DNA of 64,000 bases from Polynucleobacter sp. 78F-HAINBA (GTDB lineage Bacteria > Pseudomonadota > Gammaproteobacteria > Burkholderiales > Burkholderiaceae), in NCBI RefSeq assembly GCF_018882325.1, contig NZ_JACVOQ010000005.1:124001-188000 (forward strand). The letters run 5' to 3'. Shown piece after piece: positions 28,849-38,688 of this stretch; the stretch's first letter is position 1, and each line of letters starts with the position of its first letter. A program made the position numbers and the translations under genes. The notes under the pieces are model-generated. The model had not been told where the DNA came from. It saw only the letters and a list, made by a program, of their open reading frames with translations, and did not search any database.

Positions 28849-29250
28849 ATGGCTATTAATTACGGAAATTGGAATTACGGTACAGGACGTCGCAAGAGCT
28901 CTGTAGCACGTGTATTCATTAAATCTGGCAAAGGTGAGATTACTGTTAACGGTAAACCTATCGATGCTTACTTTGCTCGCGAAACATCACGCATGATCGC
29001 TCGTCAGCCTTTGGCTCTCACAGCCCACCTAACAACCTTTGATATCAAAGTAAACGTTAGCGGTGGCGGTGAAACTGGCCAAGCTGGTGCAGTTCGTCAC
29101 GGTGTTACTCGTGCATTGATTGACTACGACAACGCATTGAAGCCAACCCTGTCTAAAGCAGGTTTGGTAACTCGCGATGCTCGTGAAGTTGAGCGTAAAA
29201 AAGTTGGTCTGCATGGCGCGCGTCGTCGTAAGCAGTTCAGCAAGCGCTAA
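28849..29250 (+). CDS. rpsI: 30S ribosomal protein S9
   Basis: A 133-residue S9 with the [26 protein letters not shown]-terminal signature split by its usual turns, and the basic C-terminal tail [12 protein letters not shown] that reaches the P-site tRNA. A clear Shine-Dalgarno (aaggaa) lies between the rplM stop and the ATG. A terminator follows 26 bp after the stop. Confidence 0.99.
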   Translation: MAINYGNWNYGTGRRKSSVARVFIKSGKGEITVNGKPIDAYFARETSRMIARQPLALTAHLTTFDIKVNVSGGGETGQAGAVRHGVTRALIDYDNALKPTLSKAGLVTRDAREVERKKVGLHGARRRKQFSKR

Positions 29251-29276
29251 TTCTTTCAGTCGCTTAAGTTTTATCG

Positions 29277-29303
29277 AAAGGGTCGCGCAAGCGGCCCTTT
29301 TTG
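29277..29303 (+). terminator. Rho-independent terminator of the rplM-rpsI operon
   Basis: Stem aaagggtcgc/gcggcccttt with a gcaa tetraloop (one T:G pair), followed by T residues. Confidence 0.85.
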
Positions 29304-29384
29304 TTTCTACAATTAAGAAAACTGTAAGAATCAAGTATTAAGCTCTATACGATAATTTAGATATAGCGCATTTTGGAGAATGGC

Positions 29385-30443
29385 ATGATTAAAGTTGGCA
29401 TCGTAGGTGGCACTGGATATACCGGAGTGGAATTGTTGCGTTTATTGGCGCAACACCCCGAAGTAAAAATTCAGGCAATTACTTCTCGTACAGAAGCTGG
29501 CATGCCAGTAGCTGAGATGTTTCCATCTTTACGTGGCCGCATTGATCTGAAATTCACGACACCAGATGAAGCTAAGTTAAATGAATGCGACGTGGTGTTC
29601 TTTGCAACGCCACATGGCGTAGCAATGGCACAAGCCAAAGAGTTGCTTGCTAATAATGTGAAGATTTTGGATCTTGCTGCTGACTTCCGTTTGCAAGATG
29701 TTAAAGAATTTACTAAGTGGTATGGGATGGAGCATGGCTGCCCAGAAATCTTGTCAGAGGCAGTTTATGGTTTGGCAGAGATCAATCGTGAAGCAATTAA
29801 AAAAGCGCGCGTAGTAGGTTTGGCGGGTTGCTACCCAACTTCTGTGCAGCTTGGGCTTGCTCCATTGCTCTCACCAAAGTCTACTGGTGGCAAACAACTG
29901 ATTGATGGCACACATATTATTTCTGACTCTAAGTCAGGTACATCTGGTGCTGGCCGTAAGGCGGAGATCGGTACTTTGCTATCGGAGTCTAGCGATAACT
30001 TCAAAGCCTATGCTGTTAAAGGTCATCGCCATCTTCCTGAAATCGTTCAGGGCTTAAAGGCAATCGCTGGTCACGATCAGATTGGTCTGACATTTGTGCC
30101 GCATTTGACGCCAATGATTAGAGGTATTCATTCAACCTTGTATGTGCGCTTGACTGAGACTGGCATGAAGGTGGATTTCCAAAAGCTGTATGAGGATTTC
30201 TACAAAGGTGAGCCTTTTGTAGATGTGATGCCGGCTGGTAGTCACCCTGAAACACGCTCTGTACGGGGCAGTAACGGCTTGCGGATCGCTATTCATCGTC
30301 CTGGCGATGGTGATACTTTGGTTATTTTGGTGGTTGAGGATAACTTGGTGAAGGGTGCCTCAGGACAGGGTGTTCAGTGTATGAACCTCATGTTTGGCTT
30401 ACCTGAGACCACTGGATTAACGCAGATTGCTGTTTCACCATAA
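29385..30443 (+). CDS. argC: N-acetyl-gamma-glutamyl-phosphate reductase
   Basis: A 352-residue NADPH-dependent enzyme of arginine synthesis, reducing N-acetylglutamyl phosphate to the semialdehyde. The nucleotide-binding [17 protein letters not shown] opens the protein, and the catalytic cysteine is in [14 protein letters not shown] near residue 150. The start is the ATG at 29385, preceded by ggaga at 29375-29379; an in-frame TTG at 29373 overlaps that Shine-Dalgarno and is rejected. No other arginine genes are adjacent. Confidence 0.97.
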   Translation: MIKVGIVGGTGYTGVELLRLLAQHPEVKIQAITSRTEAGMPVAEMFPSLRGRIDLKFTTPDEAKLNECDVVFFATPHGVAMAQAKELLANNVKILDLAADFRLQDVKEFTKWYGMEHGCPEILSEAVYGLAEINREAIKKARVVGLAGCYPTSVQLGLAPLLSPKSTGGKQLIDGTHIISDSKSGTSGAGRKAEIGTLLSESSDNFKAYAVKGHRHLPEIVQGLKAIAGHDQIGLTFVPHLTPMIRGIHSTLYVRLTETGMKVDFQKLYEDFYKGEPFVDVMPAGSHPETRSVRGSNGLRIAIHRPGDGDTLVILVVEDNLVKGASGQGVQCMNLMFGLPETTGLTQIAVSP

Positions 30444-30526
30444 TCAGGCGTGCTGGAAAGACCCTTCAGCACACTTGGAATTAAAAGCCTAAAATAGATT
30501 ATTGCCTTTTGAATTAGGAGTACATC

Positions 30527-30901
30527 ATGACTGAACTAGCGACACAACCAGCACAAGACTTAGCCGAGCCACCAACTCCATTGGTGTTTACGGATAGCGC
30601 TGCTGCAAAAGTAGCTGACTTGATTGCTGAAGAAGGCAATCCTGAATTAAAACTGCGTGTGTTTGTTCAAGGCGGTGGTTGCTCAGGATTTCAATACGGT
30701 TTCACATTTGATGATGCTGTGAATGAAGATGACACACTCTTTGAAAAGAACGGTGTAACTTTATTGGTAGATTCAATGAGCTTCCAATATTTAGTTGGCG
30801 CAGAGATTGATTACAAAGAAGATATCAATGGTTCACAGTTCGTAATCAAAAATCCAAATGCGCAAACTACTTGTGGTTGCGGATCTTCTTTCTCCGCTTA
30901 A
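30527..30901 (+). CDS. erpA: Iron-sulfur cluster insertion protein ErpA
   Basis: A 124-residue A-type Fe-S carrier with an acidic N-terminal extension of about 20 residues. The three cluster cysteines are in GGGCSGFQY near 56 and TTCGCGSSF near 117. It delivers Fe-S clusters to apo-enzymes. A good Shine-Dalgarno (taggag) precedes the ATG. The argC-erpA gap has a short inverted repeat (gtgctg/cagcac, 30450-30472) without a T-run. Confidence 0.95.
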   Translation: MTELATQPAQDLAEPPTPLVFTDSAAAKVADLIAEEGNPELKLRVFVQGGGCSGFQYGFTFDDAVNEDDTLFEKNGVTLLVDSMSFQYLVGAEIDYKEDINGSQFVIKNPNAQTTCGCGSSFSA

Positions 30902-30919
30902 AGAGGGAAAGCAATTTAA

Positions 30920-32050
30920 TTACGCAGGATAGCAAGCGCCTAGAATTCTAGGACCCTTCGCTCCCGTAACGGCTGGCAAATTTGCTGGCCGTTTTTCTTT
31001 ATGAGCCCAAGCAAGCCATGCGAACGCGAGCCCTTCTACGAGTTGTGGGTCAATGCCAAGCGCATCACTGGTAACAATCTCCAGTGAGTTTTTAAATAAG
31101 TCTTCAGCTCTGGATTTAAATAAATCTAATAAGGCAATATTGCGCGCACCGCCACCGCAGATAACCAGCGTCTGGGTTTGCGGGGCATAGCCCTCTAAAG
31201 CTTGCAAGGCTGAGTCCACAGTTAATTGCAATAGTGTGGCCTGTACATCTTCGGCATTGATGTTGTCTGAATCAATTTGCTTTTGCAGCCACTCTAGATG
31301 AAAGTCATCACGCCCCGTGCTCTTTGGTGGCGCTTTTGCGAAAAATGAATCTGTCAGCATTCTTGATAACAGCGCTTGATTGACTTTGCCTTGTGATGCC
31401 CAAGTACCGTTCTCATCAAAGGAGTGTCCTTGCTGATCCGCAATCCAAGCATCCATCAACATATTGCCGGGCCCGCAATCAAATCCTTTTACTTCGCCCT
31501 CTTTGGGTAATAGCGTCAGGTTAGCAATGCCACCAAGGTTGAGCACGGCGATATTTTTATCTGTAGCAAACTGTTGCGCATGAAAGGCTGGCACTAGAGG
31601 TGCACCATGACCACCTGCTGCTAAATCCCGACTTCTAAAGTCAGCAATGACATCAATCCCAGTCAACTCTGCCAGAAGCGCTGGATTGAGAGTTTGATGG
31701 GTATAGGCAAGGTGATGAGCCAGATCAGCCTGGTGACGAATAGTCTGGCCGTGAGCGCCAATCGCGCTGATATCTGCCGGAGAAAGCTTAGCCTGACCAA
31801 GTAATTGCTTGACTGCATCCGCATAGGCTACGGCTAAGGCATTGCCGGCTTGATTTTCCCGGTGAATCTCGTTTGGCCCGGGGGTCTGGAGATCTAGTAG
31901 GGCTTTACGTAATTCGGGGCTAAAGGCAATGCTTACGGAGTCTAGAAGGGATGCCTCCCCGGAGGCTTCAATCTTTGCCAGCACGGCATCTATCCCATCT
32001 AGGCTAGTGCCAGACATCAGGCCAATATAGAGGGATTGAGGCTTATTCAT
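30920..32050 (-). CDS. anmK: Anhydro-N-acetylmuramic acid kinase
   Basis: A 376-residue sugar kinase that hydrolyses and phosphorylates anhMurNAc from recycled peptidoglycan to MurNAc-6-phosphate. The ATP-loop GLMSGTSLDGIDAV is at residues 11-24. AHGQTIRHQ near 99, NLGGIANLT near 172 and FDCGPGNMLMDAW near 194 are family signatures. It is divergent from tyrS across 101 bp. Together with amgK and murU at 41220-42950 it suggests the Pseudomonas-type recycling route. Confidence 0.95.
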   Translation of the reverse strand: MNKPQSLYIGLMSGTSLDGIDAVLAKIEASGEASLLDSVSIAFSPELRKALLDLQTPGPNEIHRENQAGNALAVAYADAVKQLLGQAKLSPADISAIGAHGQTIRHQADLAHHLAYTHQTLNPALLAELTGIDVIADFRSRDLAAGGHGAPLVPAFHAQQFATDKNIAVLNLGGIANLTLLPKEGEVKGFDCGPGNMLMDAWIADQQGHSFDENGTWASQGKVNQALLSRMLTDSFFAKAPPKSTGRDDFHLEWLQKQIDSDNINAEDVQATLLQLTVDSALQALEGYAPQTQTLVICGGGARNIALLDLFKSRAEDLFKNSLEIVTSDALGIDPQLVEGLAFAWLAWAHKEKRPANLPAVTGAKGPRILGACYPA

Positions 32051-32151
32051 GCAGTATCAGGGCTTTGTTCTCAGGAATGCGACAATTATGCTTTAGCAAT
32101 CTAAATACTAATTTAACCGACTAAGTAAGTCACTAAGCTAACCCAATCAGC

Positions 32152-33384
32152 ATGACGGCTAAACCAGAACAAAAATACCCACTGACCCCTGAAGTTTTTG
32201 CAGCCCTTGAAGTAACTAAAAGAGGTTGTGATGAGCTATTGGTTGAGGCTGATTGGATTCAAAAGTTGGCTAAGAGCCAGGCAACAGGTACGCCTTTGCG
32301 TATTAAGTTGGGTTTAGATCCAACTGCGCCTGATATTCACTTGGGTCATACGGTTGTTTTGAACAAGTTACGTCAGTTACAAGATTTGGGTCATACGGTC
32401 ATTTTCTTGATTGGTGACTTCACCAGCATGATTGGCGATCCTTCCGGACGCAATGCAACACGTCCCCCACTGACCGCCGAAGAAATTGCTGTCAATGCGC
32501 AGACCTACTATCGTCAAGCGAGTATGGTGCTTGATCCTGCTAAAACGGAAGTCCGTTACAACAGCGAGTGGTGCGATCCCCTGGGTGCACGCGGCATGAT
32601 TCAGTTGGCGGCCCGATATACCGTTGCACAAATGTTGGAGCGCGATGACTTTACTAAGCGCTACCGTAGTGGCGTACCGATCTCTGTACATGAGTTCTTA
32701 TACCCATTGATGCAGGGTTACGACTCAGTTGCTTTGAAGAGTGATCTAGAGCTTGGTGGTACTGATCAGAAATTTAATCTCTTGGTTGGACGTGAGCTCC
32801 AGCGTGAGTATGGCCAAGAGCCACAATGTATTTTGACTATGCCTCTCCTCGTTGGTTTGGATGGCGTAGACAAGATGAGTAAGTCCAAAGGTAATTACAT
32901 TGGCATCAGCGAGCCTGCTGGTGAAATGTTCGGTAAGCTCTTGAGCATCTCCGATGAATTGATGTGGGATTACTTCACATTATTGTCATTCCGCCCTATG
33001 GCTGAAATTGATTTAATGAAACAAGAAGTTACTGCCGGCAGAAATCCTAAAGACTGCAAAGTACTACTCGCACAAGAAATCGTTGCACGCTTTCATTCGC
33101 AAGCTGCTGCAGAAAAAGCGTTAGAAGACTTTAACCATCGTGCAAAAGGTGGAATCCCAGATGACATTCCAGAAGTAAATCTTTCTGGTGCGCCTATGGG
33201 AATCGCCAGTCTTTTGAAGGCTGCGGGCCTTGCTCCATCAACATCAGAAGCTATGCGCAATATTGAGCAAAACGGCGTGAAGATTGATGGCGCCACAGTT
33301 GCTGATAAACAGTTAAAGGTTGAAGCTGGCACTTACGTAGTGCAGGTAGGTAAGCGTAAGTTCGCTAAGGTAACTCTAAATTAA
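32152..33384 (+). CDS. tyrS: Tyrosine--tRNA ligase
   Basis: A 410-residue class I synthetase. The HIGH motif is HLGHT near residue 63, the KMSKS motif is KMSKSKGN near 243, and an S4 RNA-binding domain lies at about 345-405 ([22 protein letters not shown] split across its turns). No Shine-Dalgarno is apparent before the ATG. It is convergent with ruvB, only 3 bp between the stops. Confidence 0.97.
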   Translation: MTAKPEQKYPLTPEVFAALEVTKRGCDELLVEADWIQKLAKSQATGTPLRIKLGLDPTAPDIHLGHTVVLNKLRQLQDLGHTVIFLIGDFTSMIGDPSGRNATRPPLTAEEIAVNAQTYYRQASMVLDPAKTEVRYNSEWCDPLGARGMIQLAARYTVAQMLERDDFTKRYRSGVPISVHEFLYPLMQGYDSVALKSDLELGGTDQKFNLLVGRELQREYGQEPQCILTMPLLVGLDGVDKMSKSKGNYIGISEPAGEMFGKLLSISDELMWDYFTLLSFRPMAEIDLMKQEVTAGRNPKDCKVLLAQEIVARFHSQAAAEKALEDFNHRAKGGIPDDIPEVNLSGAPMGIASLLKAAGLAPSTSEAMRNIEQNGVKIDGATVADKQLKVEAGTYVVQVGKRKFAKVTLN

Positions 33385-33387
33385 GTC

Positions 33388-34455
33388 TTAAGACTCTATT
33401 GCAGAGTTGCTTGGTGGCGTGAGGCCAAAGTGCTCATAAGCCTGACGCGTCGCCACTCTCCCTCTAGAGGTTCTTTGTAGATAGCCTTGTTGAATTAGGT
33501 AGGGCTCCAATACATCCTCAATGGTGTCGCGCTCTTCGCCAATTGCCGCAGCCAAGTTATCAATGCCTACCGGACCACCATCAAACTTATGCAAGATGGC
33601 TTCTAGTAATTTTCTGTCCATTACATCAAAACCACTTGGGTCGACATCAAGCATCTTCAATGCTGCGTCCGCCATTTCTTTAGTAATGGTGCCGGTACCT
33701 TTGACCTCGGCATAATCGCGCACTCGACGTAATAGGCGATTAGCAATACGTGGGGTGCCTCTAGCGCGCTTCGCAATCTCAATTGATCCCTCTGGGTCAA
33801 TATCGGCTTTGAGTAGGCTGGCAGAGCGCGTAATGATTTTGGTGAGCTCTTCAGTGGTGTAGAACTCCAGTCTTGCCACAATGCCAAAGCGATCGCGCAG
33901 TGGATTGGTCAGCATGCCGGCACGCGTGGTTGCGCCAATCAAAGTAAATGGCTTGAGATCAATCTTGACACTACGTGCTGCAGGACCTTCGCCAATCATG
34001 ATGTCTAGGCTGTAATCCTCTAGTGCTGGATACAGAATTTCTTCGACTACAGGAGAGAGGCGATGAATCTCATCAATAAAGAGCACATCGTTTGCTTCTA
34101 AATTAGTCAGTAAAGCCGCGAGGTCACCAGGTCTATCGAGAACGGGGCCGCTAGTTTGGCGTAAGTTCACGCCAAGCTCTCTTGCAATGATGTGGGCTAA
34201 GGTGGTTTTACCAAGACCTGGAGGGCCAAACAAGAGAACGTGATCTAGAGCTTCTTGACGAGCTCGAGTTGCAGTAATAAAGATTTCTAATTGGGCTCGA
34301 GCCTTCGTTTGGCCAACGTACTCATCAAGTTGCTTTGGGCGCAAGGCTCTTTCAAAGATGGCCTCTGAGTTGCCGGCTGAACCGCTAACGATGCGGTCAT
34401 TACCTTCCGGTAAGTCTTCTGGAATTGAGCTGAGATCTTCTGTGTGGATTGCCAT
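33388..34455 (-). CDS. ruvB: Holliday junction branch migration ATPase RuvB
   Basis: A 355-residue AAA+ motor that drives branch migration with RuvA. Walker A is [11 protein letters not shown] near 75, Walker B is [13 protein letters not shown] near 121, and sensor and arginine finger segments ([18 protein letters not shown]) lie near 172. The C-terminal winged helix is complete. It is 31 bp downstream of ruvA. The ATG has no strong Shine-Dalgarno; a TACACT lies six bases upstream. Confidence 0.98.
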   Translation of the reverse strand: MAIHTEDLSSIPEDLPEGNDRIVSGSAGNSEAIFERALRPKQLDEYVGQTKARAQLEIFITATRARQEALDHVLLFGPPGLGKTTLAHIIARELGVNLRQTSGPVLDRPGDLAALLTNLEANDVLFIDEIHRLSPVVEEILYPALEDYSLDIMIGEGPAARSVKIDLKPFTLIGATTRAGMLTNPLRDRFGIVARLEFYTTEELTKIITRSASLLKADIDPEGSIEIAKRARGTPRIANRLLRRVRDYAEVKGTGTITKEMADAALKMLDVDPSGFDVMDRKLLEAILHKFDGGPVGIDNLAAAIGEERDTIEDVLEPYLIQQGYLQRTSRGRVATRQAYEHFGLTPPSNSAIES

Positions 34456-34486
34456 ACTGCAAGTGTAGTGGTGTTTAGGTGACTAG

Positions 34487-35071
34487 TTATGAAGACTTCG
34501 AGAGGTATTTCAGGCCCATGCGGATGCCGTCTGAAACTGTGGTGTCAGGCGGTATTTGTTTGAGGGCAAGATGCGCTTCTTTTTCTGAATAACCCAGCGC
34601 CAAGAGAGCCTGCAATACTTCGCTGCTTGCTTCAATCGCCTGGGGTTTGCCACCCACAATTCCTAAATCTGGGGCCAACTTTCCTTTGAGCTCAAGGCAA
34701 AGGCGTTCAGCAGTCTTTTTACCAATGCCGGGGACTTGAGTAAGGCGTCCTGCTTCTTGCATGGCAATTGCCTGGGCCAATTCGTTAACGCTCATACCAG
34801 AAAGTACGGCAAGGGCAGTGCGTGAACCGACGCCGCTAATCTTGATCAGTTGTCTAAATGCTTCACGCTCTATTTCAGTGGCAAAGCCGAAGAGCTGTTG
34901 CGCATCTTCACGAACTTGAAAGTGCGTGAGAAGCGTAATTTTTTGATTAGTCTCTGGGAGTTGATACAGGGTGCTCATTGGTACATCGATCTCATAGCCA
35001 ACGCCTTGGCAATCTACCAAGAGGCGAGGGGGGTGAACTGAAACGAGAATGCCTTGTATGCGACCAATCAT
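34487..35071 (-). CDS. ruvA: Holliday junction DNA helicase subunit RuvA
   Basis: A 194-residue junction-binding protein. It has an N-terminal OB fold ([23 protein letters not shown] in two strands), two helix-hairpin-helix motifs near 70-125 ([13 protein letters not shown] and [15 protein letters not shown]), and the C-terminal domain III at about 145-194 that contacts RuvB. It is 26 bp downstream of ruvC, in ruvC-ruvA-ruvB order. Confidence 0.98.
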   Translation of the reverse strand: MIGRIQGILVSVHPPRLLVDCQGVGYEIDVPMSTLYQLPETNQKITLLTHFQVREDAQQLFGFATEIEREAFRQLIKISGVGSRTALAVLSGMSVNELAQAIAMQEAGRLTQVPGIGKKTAERLCLELKGKLAPDLGIVGGKPQAIEASSEVLQALLALGYSEKEAHLALKQIPPDTTVSDGIRMGLKYLSKSS

Positions 35072-35097
35072 GTAAAGATCTTAACCTGTTTGCATTG

Positions 35098-35619
35098 TTA
35101 TTTCTTGCTAGTCTTTTTGGGTGCAAGAGCAGCAGTAATTGCTTTCGGAATTTGGGCATGATGCGCAGCGCAAATCGCCACTCCCAAAGCATCGGCCGCA
35201 TCCGTTCCAGGGGCGCGACTTAGACGCAGCAAGCGCTTCACCATTTCTTGAACTTGGGGCTTAGTAGCTCTACCGGTTCCTACGATGGACTGCTTTACTC
35301 TGAGTGCGCTGAACTCTGCAACCGGGAGTTTGTCGGACACTAGGGCTGCAATCACTGCGCCTCGGGCCTGACCTAGCATCAGGGTAGAGCGAGGATTGAC
35401 GTTTAGGAATACTTCCTCAATAGCTGCTTGTTCTGGGTGGTAGGTCTCCAGAACTTCTTTAATGCCGGCGTACAAGATCCCCAATCTCACAGGAAGGCCT
35501 TGGTCTGGATCACCACTTTCAATCGTTCCAGAGGCTACGTAACTCAGTTTTTGGCCATCAACATCAATGACACCAAAACCGGTTGTTCGTAGACCTGGGT
35601 CGATTCCTATCCAGCGCAT
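35098..35619 (-). CDS. ruvC: Crossover junction endodeoxyribonuclease RuvC
   Basis: A 173-residue Holliday junction resolvase. The metal-binding acidic residues are in [14 protein letters not shown] (D7), AAIEEVF near 68 and [17 protein letters not shown] near 137-144. The lysine-rich C-terminus (APKKTSKK) is typical. It begins 6 bp after purH and heads the ruv genes. Confidence 0.98.
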   Translation of the reverse strand: MRWIGIDPGLRTTGFGVIDVDGQKLSYVASGTIESGDPDQGLPVRLGILYAGIKEVLETYHPEQAAIEEVFLNVNPRSTLMLGQARGAVIAALVSDKLPVAEFSALRVKQSIVGTGRATKPQVQEMVKRLLRLSRAPGTDAADALGVAICAAHHAQIPKAITAALAPKKTSKK

Positions 35620-35625
35620 AGGTGC

Positions 35626-37206
35626 TTAGTGACGGAAGTGACGTGTGCCAGTAAAGATCATGGCAATGCCGTGCTCATCAGCTGCTGCAATGATTTCATC
35701 ATCACGCATGCTGCCACCAGGCTGGATAGCGCAGCTTGCGCCACCATTTACAACGACATCCAAGCCATCGCGGAATGGGAAGAAGGCATCACTTGCCACT
35801 GCAGAACCTTTGAGGCTTAAGCCTGCGTTCTCGGCCTTAATGCTTGCCATGCGCGCAGAGTCTACGCGGCTCATTTGGCCAGCACCAATGCCGAGAGTCA
35901 TACCGTTAGCGCAATACACAATCGCGTTGGATTTGACGAACTTCGCAACACGCCATGCAAACATCATGTCGTGCATTTCGCTTGGGGTTGGTAGGCGCTT
36001 GCTCACAACGCGCATTTCGTTTTCAAGGACGTTCTTCGCATCTGGAGACTGAACGAGCAAGCCACCGCCAACGCGTTTGAAGTCAAAAGTATTAAATGCG
36101 GTGCCTAGAGGAATTTCTAAGAGACGCACGTTTTGCTTGGCAGCAAAAATCGCTTTGGCTTCAGCGCTAAAGCTTGGTGCAATCAATACCTCTACAAACT
36201 GCTTAGAAATCGCTTCGGCTGCAGCGCCATCACATGGCACATTGAAGGCAATAATGCCGCCAAAGGCTGAGCTTGGATCTGTTTTGAATGCCTTTTGATA
36301 CGCCTCGAGGGCGTTGGCAGCAACCGCTACGCCGCAAGGGTTGGCATGCTTGATGATGACGCACGCTGCAGCACCGCCAGCATTGCCGGTGAAGCTTTTG
36401 ACACATTCCCAGGCAGAGTCAGCATCAGCAATGTTGTTGTAGGAGAGCTCTTTACCTTGCAATTGTTTGTAGTTGGCAAGCGCGCCATCGACTGGGTAGA
36501 TATCTTTGTAGAAAGCTGCCGATTGGTGTGGGTTCTCGCCATAACGCATCTCTTGTACTTTTTCAAAGGCAAGGTGCAGCGTTTCTGGATAGGCGGAACG
36601 TTTCTTGTGATCGAGGTCATCGCCTAACGCAGATAAATAATTTGCAATCGCGCCATCGTATTGGGCGGTATGAGCAAATACTTTCTTGGCCAGACCCAAA
36701 TTGGTCTTATAAGAAACTACGTTCTTATTGGTTTTCATTTCTTCGAGTACGGGCGCGTAATCTTCTGGAGAAATGAGTACGGTCACATCTTGGTGATTCT
36801 TGGCAGCTGCACGCAACATCGCTGGACCACCAATATCAATGTTCTCAACGGCATCTTCAAATGAGCAATCCGATTTAGCAACTGTCTCATTAAATGGGTA
36901 GAGGTTGATCACGAGCATATCAATCGTATCGATACCATGCTCTTTCAAAGCTGCCATATGCTCAGGAAAATCCCTGCGAGCCAATAAACCGCCATGCACC
37001 ATGGGGTGCAATGTCTTTACACGACCATCCAGCATCTCTGGAAACTTAGTGAGTGAAGACACCTCCACTACAGGCAAATTGTTTTCAGCTAAGAGTTTTG
37101 CGGTACCGCCAGTAGAGATCAGCTTGACGCCTTGCTCATGAAGGGATTTGGCAAACGGCACAATGCCATTTTTATCGGAAACAGAGAGTAGGGCTGTACG
37201 GATCAT
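35626..37206 (-). CDS. purH: Bifunctional AICAR transformylase / IMP cyclohydrolase
   Basis: A 526-residue enzyme for the last two steps of IMP synthesis. The N-terminal MGS-like cyclohydrolase domain (about 1-145) has [11 protein letters not shown], and the transformylase domain has the catalytic KHANPCGVA near 268. The C-terminus ending in [14 protein letters not shown] is family-typical. It lies between fis and ruvC in a dusB-fis-purH-ruvCAB run, so nucleotide synthesis and recombination genes share a transcript. Confidence 0.98.
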   Translation of the reverse strand: MIRTALLSVSDKNGIVPFAKSLHEQGVKLISTGGTAKLLAENNLPVVEVSSLTKFPEMLDGRVKTLHPMVHGGLLARRDFPEHMAALKEHGIDTIDMLVINLYPFNETVAKSDCSFEDAVENIDIGGPAMLRAAAKNHQDVTVLISPEDYAPVLEEMKTNKNVVSYKTNLGLAKKVFAHTAQYDGAIANYLSALGDDLDHKKRSAYPETLHLAFEKVQEMRYGENPHQSAAFYKDIYPVDGALANYKQLQGKELSYNNIADADSAWECVKSFTGNAGGAAACVIIKHANPCGVAVAANALEAYQKAFKTDPSSAFGGIIAFNVPCDGAAAEAISKQFVEVLIAPSFSAEAKAIFAAKQNVRLLEIPLGTAFNTFDFKRVGGGLLVQSPDAKNVLENEMRVVSKRLPTPSEMHDMMFAWRVAKFVKSNAIVYCANGMTLGIGAGQMSRVDSARMASIKAENAGLSLKGSAVASDAFFPFRDGLDVVVNGGASCAIQPGGSMRDDEIIAAADEHGIAMIFTGTRHFRH

Positions 37207-37254
37207 ATTTTTCAGAAGGATTAATTAATAAAGAATTTGCAAATAGGGTCTGGC

Positions 37255-37494
37255 TTATTTCAGGAGCTGGTGTTCAGCTAATTTCTTGTGCAGCGTATTA
37301 CGGTTGATACCAAGGTACTGGGCAGCCAATGATTGATTTTGCTTTGCGTGCTGCATCACCAATTCGAGCATCGGCTTTTCGACTACTGCGAGAACCATTT
37401 GGTACAGGTCAGATGGGGGTGTTCCTTTGAGATCATCCAAATAACGTTGGAGTTGGGTCTCAATACATTCAGTGATAGGGTGCTTATTGGTCAT
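37255..37494 (-). CDS. fis: Fis family DNA-binding protein
   Basis: A 79-residue Fis homologue. The C-terminal helix-turn-helix (about 45-79) reads MQHAKQNQSLAAQYLGINRNTLHKKL, split here by its helices, and the N-terminus is shorter than the 98-residue E. coli Fis. It is a nucleoid protein and global regulator. It follows dusB by 27 bp, the same dusB-fis order as in enterobacteria, and precedes purH by 48 bp. Confidence 0.95.
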   Translation of the reverse strand: MTNKHPITECIETQLQRYLDDLKGTPPSDLYQMVLAVVEKPMLELVMQHAKQNQSLAAQYLGINRNTLHKKLAEHQLLK

Positions 37495-37521
37495 GGATAA
37501 ATTAAATAACTAAAACTAAAT

Positions 37522-38538
37522 TTAGGCTGCTTCTAAAAATAACAAACGATCAGAGTGGGATTTCATTTCATTGAAAAAATCATTCACCATCTGTAATTGG
37601 GTTTTGCAATCATCGGCAGTATTCATTCTTTGGCAGAAGGCATGGGAGTCACGCAAGCCTTTGCAATACCAACCGATATGCTTACGCGCTGTGCGCAAGC
37701 CGACATATTCGCCATAGAACTCATAGTGATCAATCAGATGGGCGTTCATGATCTCTTGAATCTCATCAATCTGCGGTGTCGGTAATTTGCCACCCGTTTC
37801 CAGAAAGTGATTGATCTCACGAAAGATCCAAGGGCGTCCTTGAGCGGCACGGCCAATCATGATGGCATCGGCACCAGTTTCTTTTAAAACAAATTCTGCT
37901 TTTTCTGGAGTGGTGATATCACCGTTAGCAACCACCGGAATGGCAACGCTATTTTTTACTGCTGTAATAGTTTCATATTCCGCTTCGCCGTGATACAGGT
38001 CAGCTCGCGTGCGACCGTGAACCGTCAACATGGAGATGCCAGATTTTTCAGCGAGACGTGCAATGTCAATCGCATTTTTATGTTCGCGATCCCAGCCTGT
38101 CCGAATCTTTAATGTCACCGGAACTGCATCAGGTCCTACACCTACAGCCTGAACTACAGCTTCTAAAATTTGTTGCACTAAAGGCTCGTCTCTCAATAGC
38201 GCAGAACCAGCTGCAACATTACAAACCTTTTTGGCTGGGCAACCCATATTGATATCAATGATTTGTGCGCCATGATCGACATTCAGTTTGGCTGCAGCAG
38301 CCATCATCTTCGGATCGGCGCCAGCGATTTGGACTGCGATTGGCTTAAATTCACCTTGATGATTAGCGCGACGCTGGGTTTTTTCACTCTTCCACAGCAA
38401 TGCGTTTGAGGCAATCATTTCAGATACGGCATAACCGGCACCAAGCTTTTTGCAAAGCTGGCGAAATGGACGATCCGTTACCCCAGCCATCGGGGCAACA
38501 AATAATCTATTTGCGAGCAGGTGTGGGCCAATTTTCAT
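37522..38538 (-). CDS. dusB: tRNA-dihydrouridine synthase B
   Basis: A 338-residue FMN-dependent enzyme that reduces uridine in the tRNA D-loop. The N-terminal LFVAPMAGVTDRPFRQLC, the active-site NMGCPAKKVCNVAAGSALL (catalytic cysteine near residue 100) and the FMN-phosphate motif DAIMIGRAAQGRPWIF near 225 are intact. It heads the dusB-fis pair. Confidence 0.96.
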   Translation of the reverse strand: MKIGPHLLANRLFVAPMAGVTDRPFRQLCKKLGAGYAVSEMIASNALLWKSEKTQRRANHQGEFKPIAVQIAGADPKMMAAAAKLNVDHGAQIIDINMGCPAKKVCNVAAGSALLRDEPLVQQILEAVVQAVGVGPDAVPVTLKIRTGWDREHKNAIDIARLAEKSGISMLTVHGRTRADLYHGEAEYETITAVKNSVAIPVVANGDITTPEKAEFVLKETGADAIMIGRAAQGRPWIFREINHFLETGGKLPTPQIDEIQEIMNAHLIDHYEFYGEYVGLRTARKHIGWYCKGLRDSHAFCQRMNTADDCKTQLQMVNDFFNEMKSHSDRLLFLEAA

Positions 38539-38609
38539 CTGTTTCGGACTGGGTTCTGGAGGGCTTCAAGCGCTTGGGAAAGGGTGTCACTTTAGCACAA
38601 GTCAGCCCA

Positions 38610-38634
38610 AATCTGCCTAAAAAATAGGCAGATT
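38610..38634. repeat. Perfect 10-bp inverted repeat with A5 loop upstream of dusB
   Basis: aatctgccta (38610-38619), aaaaa, taggcagatt (38625-38634). No T-run follows on either strand, so it is not a standard terminator. It lies in the 150-bp gap between the ubiH-type gene and dusB, both minus-strand. Confidence 0.8.
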
Positions 38635-38636
38635 CC

Positions 38637-38650
38637 GTGATTTAGATCAA
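38637..38650. promoter_or_regulatory. FNR/CRP-like box in the ubiH-dusB gap
   Basis: gtgat-ttag-atcaa matches the FNR consensus TTGAT-N4-ATCAA at 9 of 10 positions. It lies about 100 bp upstream of the dusB start, just after the UbiH-type gene. A chance match is possible. Confidence 0.35.
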
Positions 38651-38688
38651 ACGACTAATGCTTGGATTTGGGGGGCTCTTTAAGCCTC

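Noticed and set aside
30450-30472. Inverted repeat gtgctg/cagcac after argC as a terminator
   Set aside because: There is no T-run after the stem, so it is noted under erpA only.
33384-33395. Perfect 12-bp palindrome agtcttaagact at the tyrS/ruvB junction
   Set aside because: It has no loop and no T-run, and spans the two convergent stop regions; it is more likely chance than a terminator.
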